This document shows, piece after piece, positions 38,284 to 50,349 of a DNA stretch of 64,000 bases (position 1 is its first letter; every line of letters starts with the position of its first letter). Position numbers and translations under genes: made by a program. The notes below the pieces were generated by a model. The model made no database searches, was not told the DNA's origin, and was given only the letters and a program-made list of their open reading frames with translations. Source of the stretch: Salinispora vitiensis (GTDB lineage Bacteria; Actinomycetota; Actinomycetes; Mycobacteriales; Micromonosporaceae); contig NZ_KB900388.1 of NCBI RefSeq assembly GCF_000378825.1, forward strand, positions 1,996,501 to 2,060,500, given 5' to 3'.

Positions 38284-39201
38284 TCACCCGGGGGTACTGA
38301 CTCGCAGATTCCGCCAGATCTCCCGGGTCGCGGTGGACCGGTTGAAGGTGATGAAGTGGATGCCGGGAACACCCTCGTCCAGCAGCCGCTGACTCATCTC
38401 GCTGGCCTGCTCGACGCCGAGCTGGCGGACTGCCTCCGGGTCGTCCGCGACCCGCTCGAAGCGTGCGGCCAGAGCCGGCGGGAAAGGCGCGCCGGAAAGC
38501 TGCTCCGACCGCTCGATAGTGCTGATCTTCGTTACCGGCATCACACCGGGGATGATCGGCGTGTCGCAGCCCGCCGCTACCACCCGGTCCCGCAGCCGAA
38601 GGTACTCGTCCGCGTCGAAGAACATCTGAGTGATCGCAAAATCGGCTCCCGCCCGACACTTGCGGATGAAGTACGCCGTGTCGGAGTCGATGTCGGGCGA
38701 GCGGGGGTGCTTGTACGGGAAGGCGGCAACGCCGACGCTGAAGTCACCCGCGTCACGGACCAGGCGGACCAGGTCTTCCGCGTAGTCCACACCATCCGGG
38801 TGGGGGATCCACTCGCCGGTGGGGTCGCCGGGCGGGTCGCCGCGCACGGCGAGCACGTTACGCACGCCCGCAGCCGCCAACCGTCCGATCACGTGCCGCA
38901 GCTCGGCCACCGAGTGGTTGACCGCGGTCAGGTGTGCCATCGGCAGCAACGTGGTCTCGGTGGCGACCCGTTCGGTAACCGCTACGGTCGTGTCCCGAGT
39001 TGAGCCACCGGCGCCGTAGGTGATCGAGACGAACGACGGGCGCAGCGACTCCAGCTCCCGGATGGCCTGCCAGAGCAGCCGCTCGCCCTGCGCTGTCTTC
39101 GGTGGCATGAACTCGAAGGAGAAGGTCGGCCGGCGGTCGCGGATCAGCTCCCCGATCGCCGACTGCGGATTGGGGAGAACCGATGGAAGACCAAGCGCCA
39201 C
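38284..39201 (-). CDS. metF: 5,10-Methylenetetrahydrofolate reductase
   Basis: FAD-dependent TIM-barrel enzyme that reduces 5,10-methylene-THF to 5-methyl-THF for methionine synthesis. The product is 305 residues. Conserved motifs: FSFEFMPPKT (catalytic Glu), ITYGAGGSTRD, LAVRGDPPGD, GVAAFPYKHPRSPD and ITQMFFD, with the C-terminal IPGVMPVT. The start codon is a GTG. The M. tuberculosis region has a MetF-like gene (Rv2172c) next to idsA2, the same order as here. Confidence 0.94.
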   Translation of the reverse strand: MALGLPSVLPNPQSAIGELIRDRRPTFSFEFMPPKTAQGERLLWQAIRELESLRPSFVSITYGAGGSTRDTTVAVTERVATETTLLPMAHLTAVNHSVAELRHVIGRLAAAGVRNVLAVRGDPPGDPTGEWIPHPDGVDYAEDLVRLVRDAGDFSVGVAAFPYKHPRSPDIDSDTAYFIRKCRAGADFAITQMFFDADEYLRLRDRVVAAGCDTPIIPGVMPVTKISTIERSEQLSGAPFPPALAARFERVADDPEAVRQLGVEQASEMSQRLLDEGVPGIHFITFNRSTATREIWRNLRVSTPG

Positions 39202-39370
39202 GCCATGACTCTAGCGGCGCCGGGCCGCGATCCCTAGACCTTCCCCCGTCGCAAACGATGACAAGGGGTACGGCGCGGCCGACACCCCGCAACACGGCAC
39301 AGTCGACACCGCCCGACCGGGACCGGCGCGTCGCCAGGCCGCCGGTGGGTAACCAGCCGTCGCGACCGGC

Positions 39371-39376
39371 TAGCGT
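39371..39376 (+). promoter_or_regulatory. Probable -10 element of the prenyl synthase gene
   Basis: TAGCGT ends six nt before the GTG start, with no ribosome site between, so the transcript may be leaderless. No -35 match 16-18 nt upstream. Confidence 0.45.
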
Positions 39377-39382
39377 CAGGGC

Positions 39383-40465
39383 GTGACCTACGCTGCTCCT
39401 GTCTCCCCGGTGGACCGTGCCGGGCTTCGGCAACGCGTCAACAAGGCACTGGCCGACTTCCTGGTGACCCGACGTGCCTGGATGACCGATGTTGACGCCT
39501 CCCTCGCCCCGTTGGCCGACGCGGTCGAGGCATTCGTCCTCGGCGGCGGCAAGCGGCTACGGCCCGCCTTCGCCTACTGGGGCTACCGGGGCGCCGGTGG
39601 AATCGACACCGAACAGGTGACAACCGCCCTAGCCGCGTTGGAGTTCGTGCAGGCCAGCGCCTTGATTCACGACGATCTGATCGATCGTTCGGACACCCGG
39701 CGAGGTGAGCCGGCGGTGCACCTGCGGTTCGCCGCCCGGCACCGGTCGGCGGACTGGGACGGAGACGCGGACGGCTTCGGTGACGCGGCGGCCATTCTCC
39801 TGGGCGACCTGTGCCTGGTCTGGTCCGACGAGCTGCTGCACTCCGCCGGACTGGACCCGCGCACCATCGCCCGGGCACGGCCGGTATTCGACCAGATGCG
39901 GACCGAGGTCACCGTGGGTCAGTACCTCGACGTACTGACCCAGGTCACCGGGGACACGTCGGTCGAACGGGCCGGGAAGGTCGCCCGCTACAAGTCGGCG
40001 AAGTACACCGTCGAACGCCCGTTGTTACTCGGCGCCGCACTGGCCGACGCCGCCCCCGAGGTCCACGCGGCGTACTCGGCGTACGGGCTGCCGCTGGGTG
40101 AGGCCTTCCAGCTGCGCGACGATGTGCTGGGGATCTTTGGTGACCCGGCGCAGACCGGTAAACCAGCCGGCGACGACCTCCGCGAGGGAAAGCGGACCTA
40201 CCTGGTGGCGGCGGCGTTGGAGATGGTCGGCACCGCCGACCGGGAGGTGCTGCTCGAGGGTCTCGGCGACGCCGACCTCGACGACGCCGGGGTGGCCCGG
40301 CTGCGGCAGCTGATCGGAGCCAGCGGCGCGCTCGGCCGCGCCGAGCAGCGGATCCAGGAGCTCACCGACACCGCGCTCGCCGCACTGTCCACCGTTGACC
40401 TCGACACCGAGGCGCACCAAGCCCTGGCCGACCTCGCGATCGCCGCCACCCGCCGCCCTGCCTGA
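39383..40465 (+). CDS. Polyprenyl diphosphate synthase (GGPP-type)
   Basis: Trans-prenyl diphosphate synthase of 360 residues. The first Asp-rich motif is HDDLIDRSDTRRG (DDxxD) and the second is LRDDVLGIFGD, with GGKRLRPAF for diphosphate binding. The residues before DDLID (ALI) suggest a C20 product (GGPP), but chain length cannot be fixed from sequence alone. It resembles IdsA2 (Rv2173) in position and could supply carotenoid or other isoprenoid pathways. GTG start with a -10-like element six nt upstream. Divergent from metF (181 bp). Confidence 0.9.
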   Translation: MTYAAPVSPVDRAGLRQRVNKALADFLVTRRAWMTDVDASLAPLADAVEAFVLGGGKRLRPAFAYWGYRGAGGIDTEQVTTALAALEFVQASALIHDDLIDRSDTRRGEPAVHLRFAARHRSADWDGDADGFGDAAAILLGDLCLVWSDELLHSAGLDPRTIARARPVFDQMRTEVTVGQYLDVLTQVTGDTSVERAGKVARYKSAKYTVERPLLLGAALADAAPEVHAAYSAYGLPLGEAFQLRDDVLGIFGDPAQTGKPAGDDLREGKRTYLVAAALEMVGTADREVLLEGLGDADLDDAGVARLRQLIGASGALGRAEQRIQELTDTALAALSTVDLDTEAHQALADLAIAATRRPA

Positions 40466-40466
40466 C

Positions 40467-40503
40467 CCCCGCCCCGTCCGGACCTCGACCGGACCGGGCG
40501 GGG
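40467..40503. terminator. Terminator hairpin between convergent prenyl synthase and Rv2175c-like genes
   Basis: Fifteen-bp stem with one mismatch: CCCCGCCCCGTCCGG (40467-40481) and CCGGACCGGGCGGGG (40489-40503), 7-nt loop. It begins two nt after the prenyl synthase stop. Confidence 0.8.
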
Positions 40504-40512
40504 AACCCCGAG

Positions 40513-40893
40513 TCAGAAACCGAGGGCTTGGGCGCGACGTTTGACCTCGCGGGCCTGATCGCCGGCCAGCGCCACGGCGGCGGTGCCGCCGGGCAGGGTG
40601 CCATCGGGCTGGTAGAGCCAGCGCAGGATCTCTTCATCGTCGTAGCCGGCGTCGGCGAGGAGGTTCAGCACCCCGGGTAGATGCTTGAGCACCCCTCGGG
40701 TCGCCACCAGGTCCGCCGGCACCCGACGGGCACCGTCTCGGCGGACCGCGATCAGCTCCCGGTCCCGGATCATCTGATGGACCTTGCTGATCGTCAGGTC
40801 GAGGCGCTCGGCGACAGCCGGCAGGGTCAGCCACGCGGTCGGTTCGGCAGCAGGGCTCACGGCGGGCTCGCCAGCGGGTACGGAGTCGGTCAC
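40513..40893 (-). CDS. Rv2175c-family DNA-binding protein
   Basis: Product of 126 residues with an N-terminal winged/helix-turn-helix fold (WLTLPAVAERLDLTISKVHQMIRDRELIAVRRDG) and the C-terminal VLKHLPGVLNLLADAGYDDEEILRWLYQPD typical of Rv2175c. In M. tuberculosis Rv2175c is a DNA-binding protein phosphorylated by PknL, whose gene is adjacent there as here (divergent, 183 bp). The N-terminal Ser/Thr-containing tail (TDSVPAGEPAVSPAAEPT) could be the phosphorylated region. GTG start. Confidence 0.9.
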   Translation of the reverse strand: MTDSVPAGEPAVSPAAEPTAWLTLPAVAERLDLTISKVHQMIRDRELIAVRRDGARRVPADLVATRGVLKHLPGVLNLLADAGYDDEEILRWLYQPDGTLPGGTAAVALAGDQAREVKRRAQALGF

Positions 40894-41062
40894 CCGACCA
40901 CCCTGCCACGCCGCCCCGGCATCGGGCGAACGCCCCCACGCCCCAGATCAGGGCCGTCGCGCACCGACCGGAGCTGCAGAAACGGCCATCCGGCGGGTCA
41001 CCGGACTCAAACGTCACTGCCGGCCTGTAGCATCGGTGTCCAACCACCTACCCCTGGACGCA

Positions 41063-41068
41063 TAGACT
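41063..41068 (+). promoter_or_regulatory. Probable -10 element of the PASTA kinase gene
   Basis: TAGACT ends eight nt before the ATG with no ribosome site in between. A second -10-like TAGCAT is at 41028-41033. Consistent with a leaderless message; untested. Confidence 0.4.
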
Positions 41069-41076
41069 TCCTGCCG

Positions 41077-43059
41077 ATGGACACACAGGTCGCCGACACG
41101 TTGCTGGGCTCACTGATCGACGGGCGCTACCGCATCCGCGGTCGGGTCGCCCGGGGTGGCATGGCGACTGTATACACAGCAACCGACGAGCGCCTCGATC
41201 GCACCGTCGCAGTTAAGATCATCCATCCCACGCCGGGTCCGGAGGCCCAGGGGCGGACAGCGGGATTCGTGGACCGTTTCGCCGACGAGGCGAAGACCAT
41301 CGCGCGGCTGACCCATCCCAACGTCGTCGCGGTCTACGACCAGGGCATCCACGCCGACCGGCCATACCTGGTCATGGAGTACGTGCGCGGGCGCACGCTG
41401 CGCGATGTGCTCGCCGAACGGCACCGACTCAACCCCGACGAGGCGCTCGCGATCACCGAACAGATGCTCGCCGCGATCGCCGCCGCACACCGGGCCGGGC
41501 TCGTCCACCGGGATGTCAAACCGGAAAACGTGCTGGTCGCCGAGGCACCGACCGGAGGTGCGGCCAACCTGGTCGACAGCGTGGTGAAGGTCGCCGATTT
41601 CGGATTGGCCCAGGCGGTGGAGGCGAGCGCCGACGACGCACAGGCCAACCAGCTGATGGCCACGATCGCCTATGTGGCACCGGAATTGGTGACCGACGGG
41701 CACGCCGACCCGCGCACCGACGTCTATTCCGCGGGCATCGTGCTGTTCGAGATGCTCACCGGCCGCGTGCCCTATGACGGCCATCGCCCGGTCGAGGTGG
41801 CCTGGCAGCATGTCCGACAGGATGTGCCGGCACCGTCGACCCTGGTGCCGGGGCTACCGAAGGCCCTCGATGACCTGGTCGTCCGCGCCACCCGGCGCGA
41901 TCCCGGTGCCCGCCCGGCCGACGCCGGTGCGCTGCTCACCCAGGTACAGGCGGCTCGGGAAGGGTTGGGCAACCCGAATACCCACACCACGGTGCTGCGC
42001 CGGGTGACCGAGCAGCCCCCGGTGAGTGACCCGACCATGGTGGTCGCGGCCGTACGGCCGGCGCAGCGCCCCGCCTGGGCCCGGTTACCCGAGGAGGCCC
42101 CGCGGGGTGGCCGACGACGGGCGGTCGAAAACGAGAGTGTCTGGTCCCGGTTGGCCCCGCTGCCCGGTCGGCTGATGGGTGAGCAGCGCGGCCGGCTTGC
42201 GGTGGCCGCTGTCGTCGTGATGCTGGGGCTGATTGCCGCGGTGGGTGGCTGGTGGGTCGGCGTCGGCCGATTCACCCAGGCCCCAGAGTTGGTGAGCCTG
42301 GACCAGGCCGCCGCGGAGGCACAGGCGAAGCGGGCCGGTCTGGTCCTCCAGTACGCCGACCCGCGCCACGACGACCAGGTGCCGAAGGACGCCGTACTGT
42401 CCCAGGATCCGGCCTCCGCCTCCCGCATCGTGAAGGGCGGCACGATCACCCTCACCCTCTCGCTGGGTCCCGAGCAGTTCGCGGTGCCCGATGTCGTCGG
42501 CAAAGAATTCGAATTGGCCGCGACTGACCTGACCGAGGCCGGCCTGGAAGTGATCAAGGGTTCCACCAGCTACCACAACAGCCTGCCGGAGGGCATGGTG
42601 GTCGCCACCGACCCGGAGGCGGGCACCGAGGTCAAGCCCGGACACGAGGTCACGGTGACTCTGAGCAAGGGCAGGGCGCCCATCTCGGTGCCGAACCTGG
42701 TCGGCAAGCCCCTGGACGAGGCCCGTTCGATCCTGAATCAGCTCGGGCTGGTACTCGTGGAACCGCCGACGGTGAAGGAGTCCGACAAGCCCCAAAACGA
42801 GGTCATCGGGCAGAGTCCAGCCGACGGCGCTGGCGTGGAGAAGGGGGCGGAGGTCAGCCTGGAGATCAGCCAGGGCCCACCGCAGGTTGTCGTCCCCCGC
42901 GTGATCGGCATGCCGTGCCAACAGGCCAAACAGGTGTTGGAGGGGCAGCCCTTCCCCGTCGCGGTGCAGTTCAACGAGAACGGCACCGTCCGATTCCAGA
43001 CACCCGGTGAGAATTCGCAGGTACCACCCGGTACCCAGATCACCATCGGCTGCCTGTGA
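41077..43059 (+). CDS. pknL: PASTA-domain Ser/Thr protein kinase (PknL/PknB-type)
   Basis: Membrane receptor kinase of 660 residues. Kinase domain about 16-275: Gly loop GRVARGGMATVY, Lys in VAVKIIHP, HRDVKPENVL catalytic loop, VADFGLAQ (DFG) and the APE-like VAPEL. The juxtamembrane region is Arg/Pro-rich, one membrane helix lies at about 372-393, and four PASTA repeats follow (about 397-660), which bind muropeptides or beta-lactams in relatives. Position next to Rv2175c matches mycobacterial pknL, yet that protein lacks PASTA domains, so this is a PknL-located kinase with PknB-like sensor. Overlaps the next gene by 4 nt (GTGA). Confidence 0.93.
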   Translation: MDTQVADTLLGSLIDGRYRIRGRVARGGMATVYTATDERLDRTVAVKIIHPTPGPEAQGRTAGFVDRFADEAKTIARLTHPNVVAVYDQGIHADRPYLVMEYVRGRTLRDVLAERHRLNPDEALAITEQMLAAIAAAHRAGLVHRDVKPENVLVAEAPTGGAANLVDSVVKVADFGLAQAVEASADDAQANQLMATIAYVAPELVTDGHADPRTDVYSAGIVLFEMLTGRVPYDGHRPVEVAWQHVRQDVPAPSTLVPGLPKALDDLVVRATRRDPGARPADAGALLTQVQAAREGLGNPNTHTTVLRRVTEQPPVSDPTMVVAAVRPAQRPAWARLPEEAPRGGRRRAVENESVWSRLAPLPGRLMGEQRGRLAVAAVVVMLGLIAAVGGWWVGVGRFTQAPELVSLDQAAAEAQAKRAGLVLQYADPRHDDQVPKDAVLSQDPASASRIVKGGTITLTLSLGPEQFAVPDVVGKEFELAATDLTEAGLEVIKGSTSYHNSLPEGMVVATDPEAGTEVKPGHEVTVTLSKGRAPISVPNLVGKPLDEARSILNQLGLVLVEPPTVKESDKPQNEVIGQSPADGAGVEKGAEVSLEISQGPPQVVVPRVIGMPCQQAKQVLEGQPFPVAVQFNENGTVRFQTPGENSQVPPGTQITIGCL

Positions 43060-43919
43060 CGACGACAGTGCGGCCGGTCGGCGCGCACACACCGACCGGG
43101 GGCGGGCTGGCGAAAGCCGCCCTGCCCTACCTGGACGCGACGGGCGCCGAGGTCGCCCAGGTCTACGTGTCCAATTCGCGGGGCTGGGCACTGCCGCCCG
43201 GCAACCCGACGCAAGACGCACTGTTTCGCGCCGGCTGCGCCGAGCGTGGCGTGCCGGTATTCATCCACGCGTCCCTGCTGGTCAACCTCGGCTCGCCCAC
43301 CGCGGCGACGGTGGAGCGGTCAGCGCTGACCCTGGCGCACGCGCTACGCCGAGGGACAGCGATCGGCGCCCAGGGAGTGGTCTTCCACGCCGGCAGCGCG
43401 GTGGACGCCGGGTACGCCGACACGGCGATGCGCCAGGTCCGGGAAATGCTGCTGCCACTGCTGGACACCGCCGGTGACACGGACGGGCCGATGCTGCTGG
43501 TCGAGCCGAGCGCCGGTGGCGGGCGCTCGCTCGCCGCCCGGGTAGAACAGCTCGGCCCCTACCTGGATGCGGTGGACCGGCACCCATGGCTCGGTGTCTG
43601 CTTCGACACCTGCCATGCCTGGGCCGCCGGGCACGACCTGTCCGTCGAAGGTGGCATGACCGCCACCCTCGACACGCTGGTGCACACCGTGGGGGCGGAC
43701 CGGCTACGGCTGGTACACGCCAACGACTCGAAGGACCTCTGCGGCTCCACCCGGGACCGCCACGAGAACATCGGCAAGGGCACCATCGGGGAGCCAGCCT
43801 TCGCCGAGCTGATGCACCACCCAGCGACCTCCGGGGTGCCGATGGTGGTGGAAACGCCCACCGAGAAACACGTGGGCCACGCCAGCGACGTAGCCGTTCT
43901 CAAGCGACTGCGTACCTGA
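43056..43919 (+). CDS. nfo: Endonuclease IV-like TIM-barrel protein (deoxyribonuclease IV family)
   Basis: AP endonuclease family 2 protein of 287 residues. Zinc ligands are seen in VFIHASLLVNLGSP, VVFHAGSA, LLVEPSAGGG (Glu), VCFDTCHAWAAGHD (Asp, His), RLVHANDSKDLCGSTRDRHENIGKG (His, Asp, His) and PMVVETPTE (Glu). This ligand set fits active Nfo, which repairs abasic sites. The N-terminus begins at a GTG overlapping the kinase stop. Linkage to pknL is not known to be functional. Confidence 0.88.
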   Translation: MTTTVRPVGAHTPTGGGLAKAALPYLDATGAEVAQVYVSNSRGWALPPGNPTQDALFRAGCAERGVPVFIHASLLVNLGSPTAATVERSALTLAHALRRGTAIGAQGVVFHAGSAVDAGYADTAMRQVREMLLPLLDTAGDTDGPMLLVEPSAGGGRSLAARVEQLGPYLDAVDRHPWLGVCFDTCHAWAAGHDLSVEGGMTATLDTLVHTVGADRLRLVHANDSKDLCGSTRDRHENIGKGTIGEPAFAELMHHPATSGVPMVVETPTEKHVGHASDVAVLKRLRT

Positions 43920-43939
43920 CCCCCGACCCGCGGTACGGA

Positions 43940-44959
43940 TCAGGTACGCAGGGCACGGGTGAGGACGTCGATCGCGCGGTTGATCGCCGCATCGTCCACA
44001 CCCAGGTGGGTGACCAGGCGGGCGGTACCCGGGCCGAGCACACTGACCAGCACCCCTTCCGCACGGACCGCTGCGGCGAAGGTGTGCGCGTTCATCGGTG
44101 TCTTGGTGAGATCCAACGGGACCAGGTTGGTACGCACCTCGGCCGCCAAGACCCCGAACGGGGCGACCGCGTCGGCGAGCCGGGTCGCCTTCGCGTGATC
44201 CTCGGCGAGCCGCTGCACCTGGTTCGCCAGGGCGTACCGGCCGGCAGCCGCGAGGATCCCGGCCTGCCGCATGCCACCGCCCATCCGCTTCCGGATGAAC
44301 CGAGCCCGTTCGATCTTGTCGGCACTGCCGACCACCAGCGAGCCGACCGGCGCGCCAAGCCCCTTGGAGAGGCAGACGGACAGGGTGTCGAAGAGCACGC
44401 CGTAGGTGGCCAGCGGTACCCCGTCGGCGATGTGCGCGTGCCAGATTCGAGCACCGTCACAGTGCACCGCGACCTGAGCCGCGTCGGCGACCCGACGCAG
44501 CTCATTCAGAGCCGCCAGCGGGATCACCCCACCGCCGCCCCGGTTGTGGGTCTGCTCCACCGCGACCGCCCGAGTGGGCACCGCAAAGTAGCCGTCGGGC
44601 CGGATCATGCCAGCGACCACGTCCGGGTCAACCGCCGCGCCGACCGCCGGCCAGGTCCGCGACGAAATGCCGCCGTACGCGGCAGCCGCACCGATCTCGT
44701 ACGTCACCACGTGCGCGTCCGCGTCGCAGAGCAGTTCGCCGCCGGGTGGCACCAACAGCTGCAGCGAAATCTGGTTGGCCATCGTCCCGGTCGGGCAGAA
44801 CAGCGCCGCCTCATGGCCGAAGAGCGCCGCGACCTCGGTTTCCAGGGCGTTGACCGTAGGGTCCTCGCCGTACACGTCGTCGCCCACCTCGGCGACGGCC
44901 ATCGCCTCCCGCATTCCCTCGGTCGGGCGGGTGACAGTGTCCGAACGCAGATCGATCAT
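43940..44959 (-). CDS. ltaE: Low-specificity L-threonine aldolase
   Basis: PLP-dependent beta-eliminating lyase-like enzyme (fold type I), 339 residues, that splits threonine to glycine and acetaldehyde. Starts [20 protein letters not shown], the classic N-terminus. [14 protein letters not shown] binds PLP phosphate and the Schiff-base Lys is in [20 protein letters not shown] 44959 has GAGG upstream, located inside the last copy of a repeated element. The upstream in-frame stretch to 45028 is repeat sequence, not coding. Confidence 0.93.
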   Translation of the reverse strand: MIDLRSDTVTRPTEGMREAMAVAEVGDDVYGEDPTVNALETEVAALFGHEAALFCPTGTMANQISLQLLVPPGGELLCDADAHVVTYEIGAAAAYGGISSRTWPAVGAAVDPDVVAGMIRPDGYFAVPTRAVAVEQTHNRGGGGVIPLAALNELRRVADAAQVAVHCDGARIWHAHIADGVPLATYGVLFDTLSVCLSKGLGAPVGSLVVGSADKIERARFIRKRMGGGMRQAGILAAAGRYALANQVQRLAEDHAKATRLADAVAPFGVLAAEVRTNLVPLDLTKTPMNAHTFAAAVRAEGVLVSVLGPGTARLVTHLGVDDAAINRAIDVLTRALRT

Positions 44960-44965
44960 GACGTC

Positions 44966-46574
<1,609 letters not shown>

Positions 46575-46621
46575 TCACCGAACTCGAACCGGGTCGGGCG
46601 CCGGCAGTGGGAACAGCCACA

Positions 46622-47110
46622 TCAGGGGGTTTCGGTCGGCTCAGGAGTCCCGGCCGAGGCGGACTCCGTGCTGCCGGATGTCTCACTCGCGATACACCAG
46701 TCAGCCCCGTCCCGGGTGACCGTGAACAGCAGCGGGCGGACCAGCTCGTCCGCACCCGCGGTCACCGACACCGTCGCACTGACCTCCTCACCCCGCGGAC
46801 CGGGCCCGACCTCGGTGATCTGTGCCTGCGACACCTCAAAGTGGTCAGCGAAGTCACCGCTCGGTCCGGTGGCGACGGCGTCGAACGCCGGATGCATCAC
46901 GGCGCAGAACTGGCTACGCCCGGCAGCCACGTCCTTGGCCGCTACCGCATCCAGGTACGCCTGCACCCGCTCCCGCGCCTTGGTCGCACTCTCGACCGCG
47001 GGCGCCTCCTCGGCGGACTCCGTCGGCCCGTCCGCGCTGCAACCGAGGAGGGTCACCAGCAAACTCCCGCCGAGCACGCCGAGCACCAGCCTCCGGTACG
47101 CCGTACGCAT
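46622..47110 (-). CDS. Putative secreted lipoprotein of unknown function
   Basis: Product of 162 residues with a lipoprotein signal (RTAYRRLVLGVLGGSLLVTLLGC; lipobox LLGC), then an acidic linker and an NTF2/DUF4878-like domain (about 45-140, RVQAYLDAVAAKDVAAG... FTVTRDGADWCIAS). The C-terminus is Ser/Thr/Pro-rich. ATG 47110 has GGAGG nine nt upstream; an ATG at 47128 is in the same frame. No function can be assigned. Confidence 0.75.
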   Translation of the reverse strand: MRTAYRRLVLGVLGGSLLVTLLGCSADGPTESAEEAPAVESATKARERVQAYLDAVAAKDVAAGRSQFCAVMHPAFDAVATGPSGDFADHFEVSQAQITEVGPGPRGEEVSATVSVTAGADELVRPLLFTVTRDGADWCIASETSGSTESASAGTPEPTETP

Positions 47111-47193
47111 GCCACCTCCGAACGCCATGGATTCCGACCATCGACCGGCGAGTCTGTCACACCGGCCGGAGCGCCGGTCCAACCGACACGGGC

Positions 47194-47223
47194 GGGGAAG
47201 GGCGCGATCCGTCGCCCCTCCCC
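47194..47223 (-). terminator. Possible terminator after the chitinase gene
   Basis: Eleven-bp stem with one mismatch (GGGGAAGGGCG / CGCCCCTCCCC, 8-nt loop), starting 27 nt beyond the chitinase stop on the minus strand. No T-tract. Confidence 0.5.
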
Positions 47224-47250
47224 CACCCGGGTCGATCGGGCATCACCGAG

Positions 47251-48873
<1,623 letters not shown>

Positions 48874-48891
48874 GTAACACCCCTCAAATAG

Positions 48892-48908
48892 TTAGGAAAC
48901 TTTTCTAA
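48892..48908. promoter_or_regulatory. 17-bp AT-rich palindrome upstream of the chitinase
   Basis: TTAGGAAACTTTTCTAA, symmetric at seven of eight base pairs around a central C, located 19-35 bp before the chitinase ATG. It is very AT-rich for this genome and overlaps the expected promoter/5' leader, so it looks like an operator. The regulator is unknown. Confidence 0.6.
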
Positions 48909-49274
48909 TGATTATGAGACGTTACTCACAGACCACAAATTCGTCAAGAAGTTCACACACGTCGCAATCGAACGCCCCGGATAACGCCGGCTTAACCGTC
49001 CGTACATCTGCTGGACGCAGCCCCGACACAAACCGAGCGACCCATAAAGTTTGAAATGCCACGCATGACGGAAAATTCGCTTTTGCTTCAGAAGCCCGGT
49101 CCGAAACAGTTCCCCGGAAATGCACACCCGGAAGGGAGCCCCTCCCGCACCCGCGGAGCGGCTCTTTCGCACATCCGCTGAAGCGGTTTGGTTCGCAGTA
49201 GAGCGATTGGTAAAGTCCAGCTATCTTTCGGTCCATCCCATCGAGCCGGCGACCCGGACCGACAAGGACGGCAC
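48909..49274. other. 366-bp intergenic region between chitinase and lacI
   Basis: Relatively AT-rich (about 48909-49120), with no recognisable gene on either strand; translated frames show no domain. A short palindrome CCGCT-GA-AGCGG is at 49175-49186, about 90 bp before the lacI start, and could be an autoregulatory site, but it does not match the GACA-N4-TGTC palindromes at the mannose genes. Confidence 0.45.
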
Positions 49275-50291
49275 ATGCTGCATCACCCGGCCAAACCGCC
49301 CCAGCCTCGACGGCCCACGATGGTGGACGTCGCGCGATGTGCCGGTGTGAGTCTGAAGACCGTCTCCCGCGTAGTCAACAACGAACCAACCGTCGGCCCC
49401 GAACTTGCCGAACGAGTGCTGACTGCCATCTCCGACTTGGGCTTCCGGCCCAACGGCATCGCCCGTAATCTCCGATCCCGGCAGCTCAGCGCGACGATCG
49501 GCCTACTCATCGAAGAAATCGCCAACCCGTTCTACGCGACGGTCGCGGGTGTCGCGGCGGAGATCGCGGCGGCACACCAGACGCTGCTGATCACCGCCTC
49601 CTCCGAGGAGGATCCGGACCGCGAGCGCACGCTGTTGCTGGAGCTGGTCCAACGCCGGGTGGACGGCCTGCTCGTGGTTCCCGCCGGAACAGACCACTCC
49701 TTTCTGCGCCGGGAGGTGGAGCTGGGCCTTCCGGCGGTGTTTATCGACCGACCGCCCGGACAGCTCCTCGCCGATGTGGTCCTCCTAGACAACCAGGGCG
49801 GAAGTCGCGCCGGAATCCGCTCACTACTCGACGCCGGACACCGACGGATCGGCCTATTGCTGGGTTCCTTGAACGTCTACACAATGCGTGAGCGACTGGC
49901 CGGCGTGCAGGCCGAGTTGTCGGGCTCCGGAATCCCGTACGACGAGGCGTTGGTGCGGAGTGGAATAGCGGGTCCCGAACAGGCCAGCCGGGCGGTGGCA
50001 GACATGCTCGGCCTCGCCGACCAGCCCACCGCCTTCTTCTGCGCCAACAACCGCCTCACCCTCGGCGCACTCCAGGAACTTCATGGCCGAGGCAGCGACG
50101 CGGCGTTGGTTGGCTTCGACGATTTTGAACTGTCCCATCTGATGCCGCGACCGTTGACCGTCATCGCCCACGACCAACGTGAACTGGCACGGATCGCGAC
50201 GGAGCAACTGTTCGAACGCATCGGTGGAGACCGGTCGTGGCCGTCGACCTCGGTCCTGCCGACGCAGCTGGTTCACCGCGGCCGGCGCTGA
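49275..50291 (+). CDS. LacI-family transcriptional regulator of the mannose locus
   Basis: LacI/GalR repressor of 338 residues. The DNA-binding head is at residues 15-70 (TMVDVARCAGVSLKTVSRVVNN, hinge NGIARNLRSRQLSATIGLL), followed by the periplasmic-binding-protein-like sugar domain (about 75-335) with FIDRPPG and GHRRIGLLLG. Start ATG 49275 with AAGGACGG upstream; other in-frame starts lie before it. It is convergent with the sugar kinase operon. The two GACA-type palindromes at 55750 and 55945 are the probable operators. The inducer is likely mannose or a mannoside (inference). Confidence 0.9.
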   Translation: MLHHPAKPPQPRRPTMVDVARCAGVSLKTVSRVVNNEPTVGPELAERVLTAISDLGFRPNGIARNLRSRQLSATIGLLIEEIANPFYATVAGVAAEIAAAHQTLLITASSEEDPDRERTLLLELVQRRVDGLLVVPAGTDHSFLRREVELGLPAVFIDRPPGQLLADVVLLDNQGGSRAGIRSLLDAGHRRIGLLLGSLNVYTMRERLAGVQAELSGSGIPYDEALVRSGIAGPEQASRAVADMLGLADQPTAFFCANNRLTLGALQELHGRGSDAALVGFDDFELSHLMPRPLTVIAHDQRELARIATEQLFERIGGDRSWPSTSVLPTQLVHRGRR

Positions 50292-50311
50292 CGTCACCCC
50301 CGAGCACCAAC

Positions 50312-50343
50312 GGGCCCGGCCGACGCTCCCGCCGGCCGGGCCC
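50312..50343. terminator. Terminator hairpin between lacI and pfkB-type kinase
   Basis: Perfect 11-bp inverted repeat GGGCCCGGCCG / CGGCCGGGCCC with a 10-nt loop, between convergent genes (21 nt after the lacI stop, 7 nt before the kinase stop). Confidence 0.8.
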
Positions 50344-50349
50344 AGATCG

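Noticed and set aside
48912..49236. Minus-strand frames of 86-104 codons between chitinase and lacI
   Set aside because: No ribosome site, low third-position GC and no domain; region looks like regulatory DNA.
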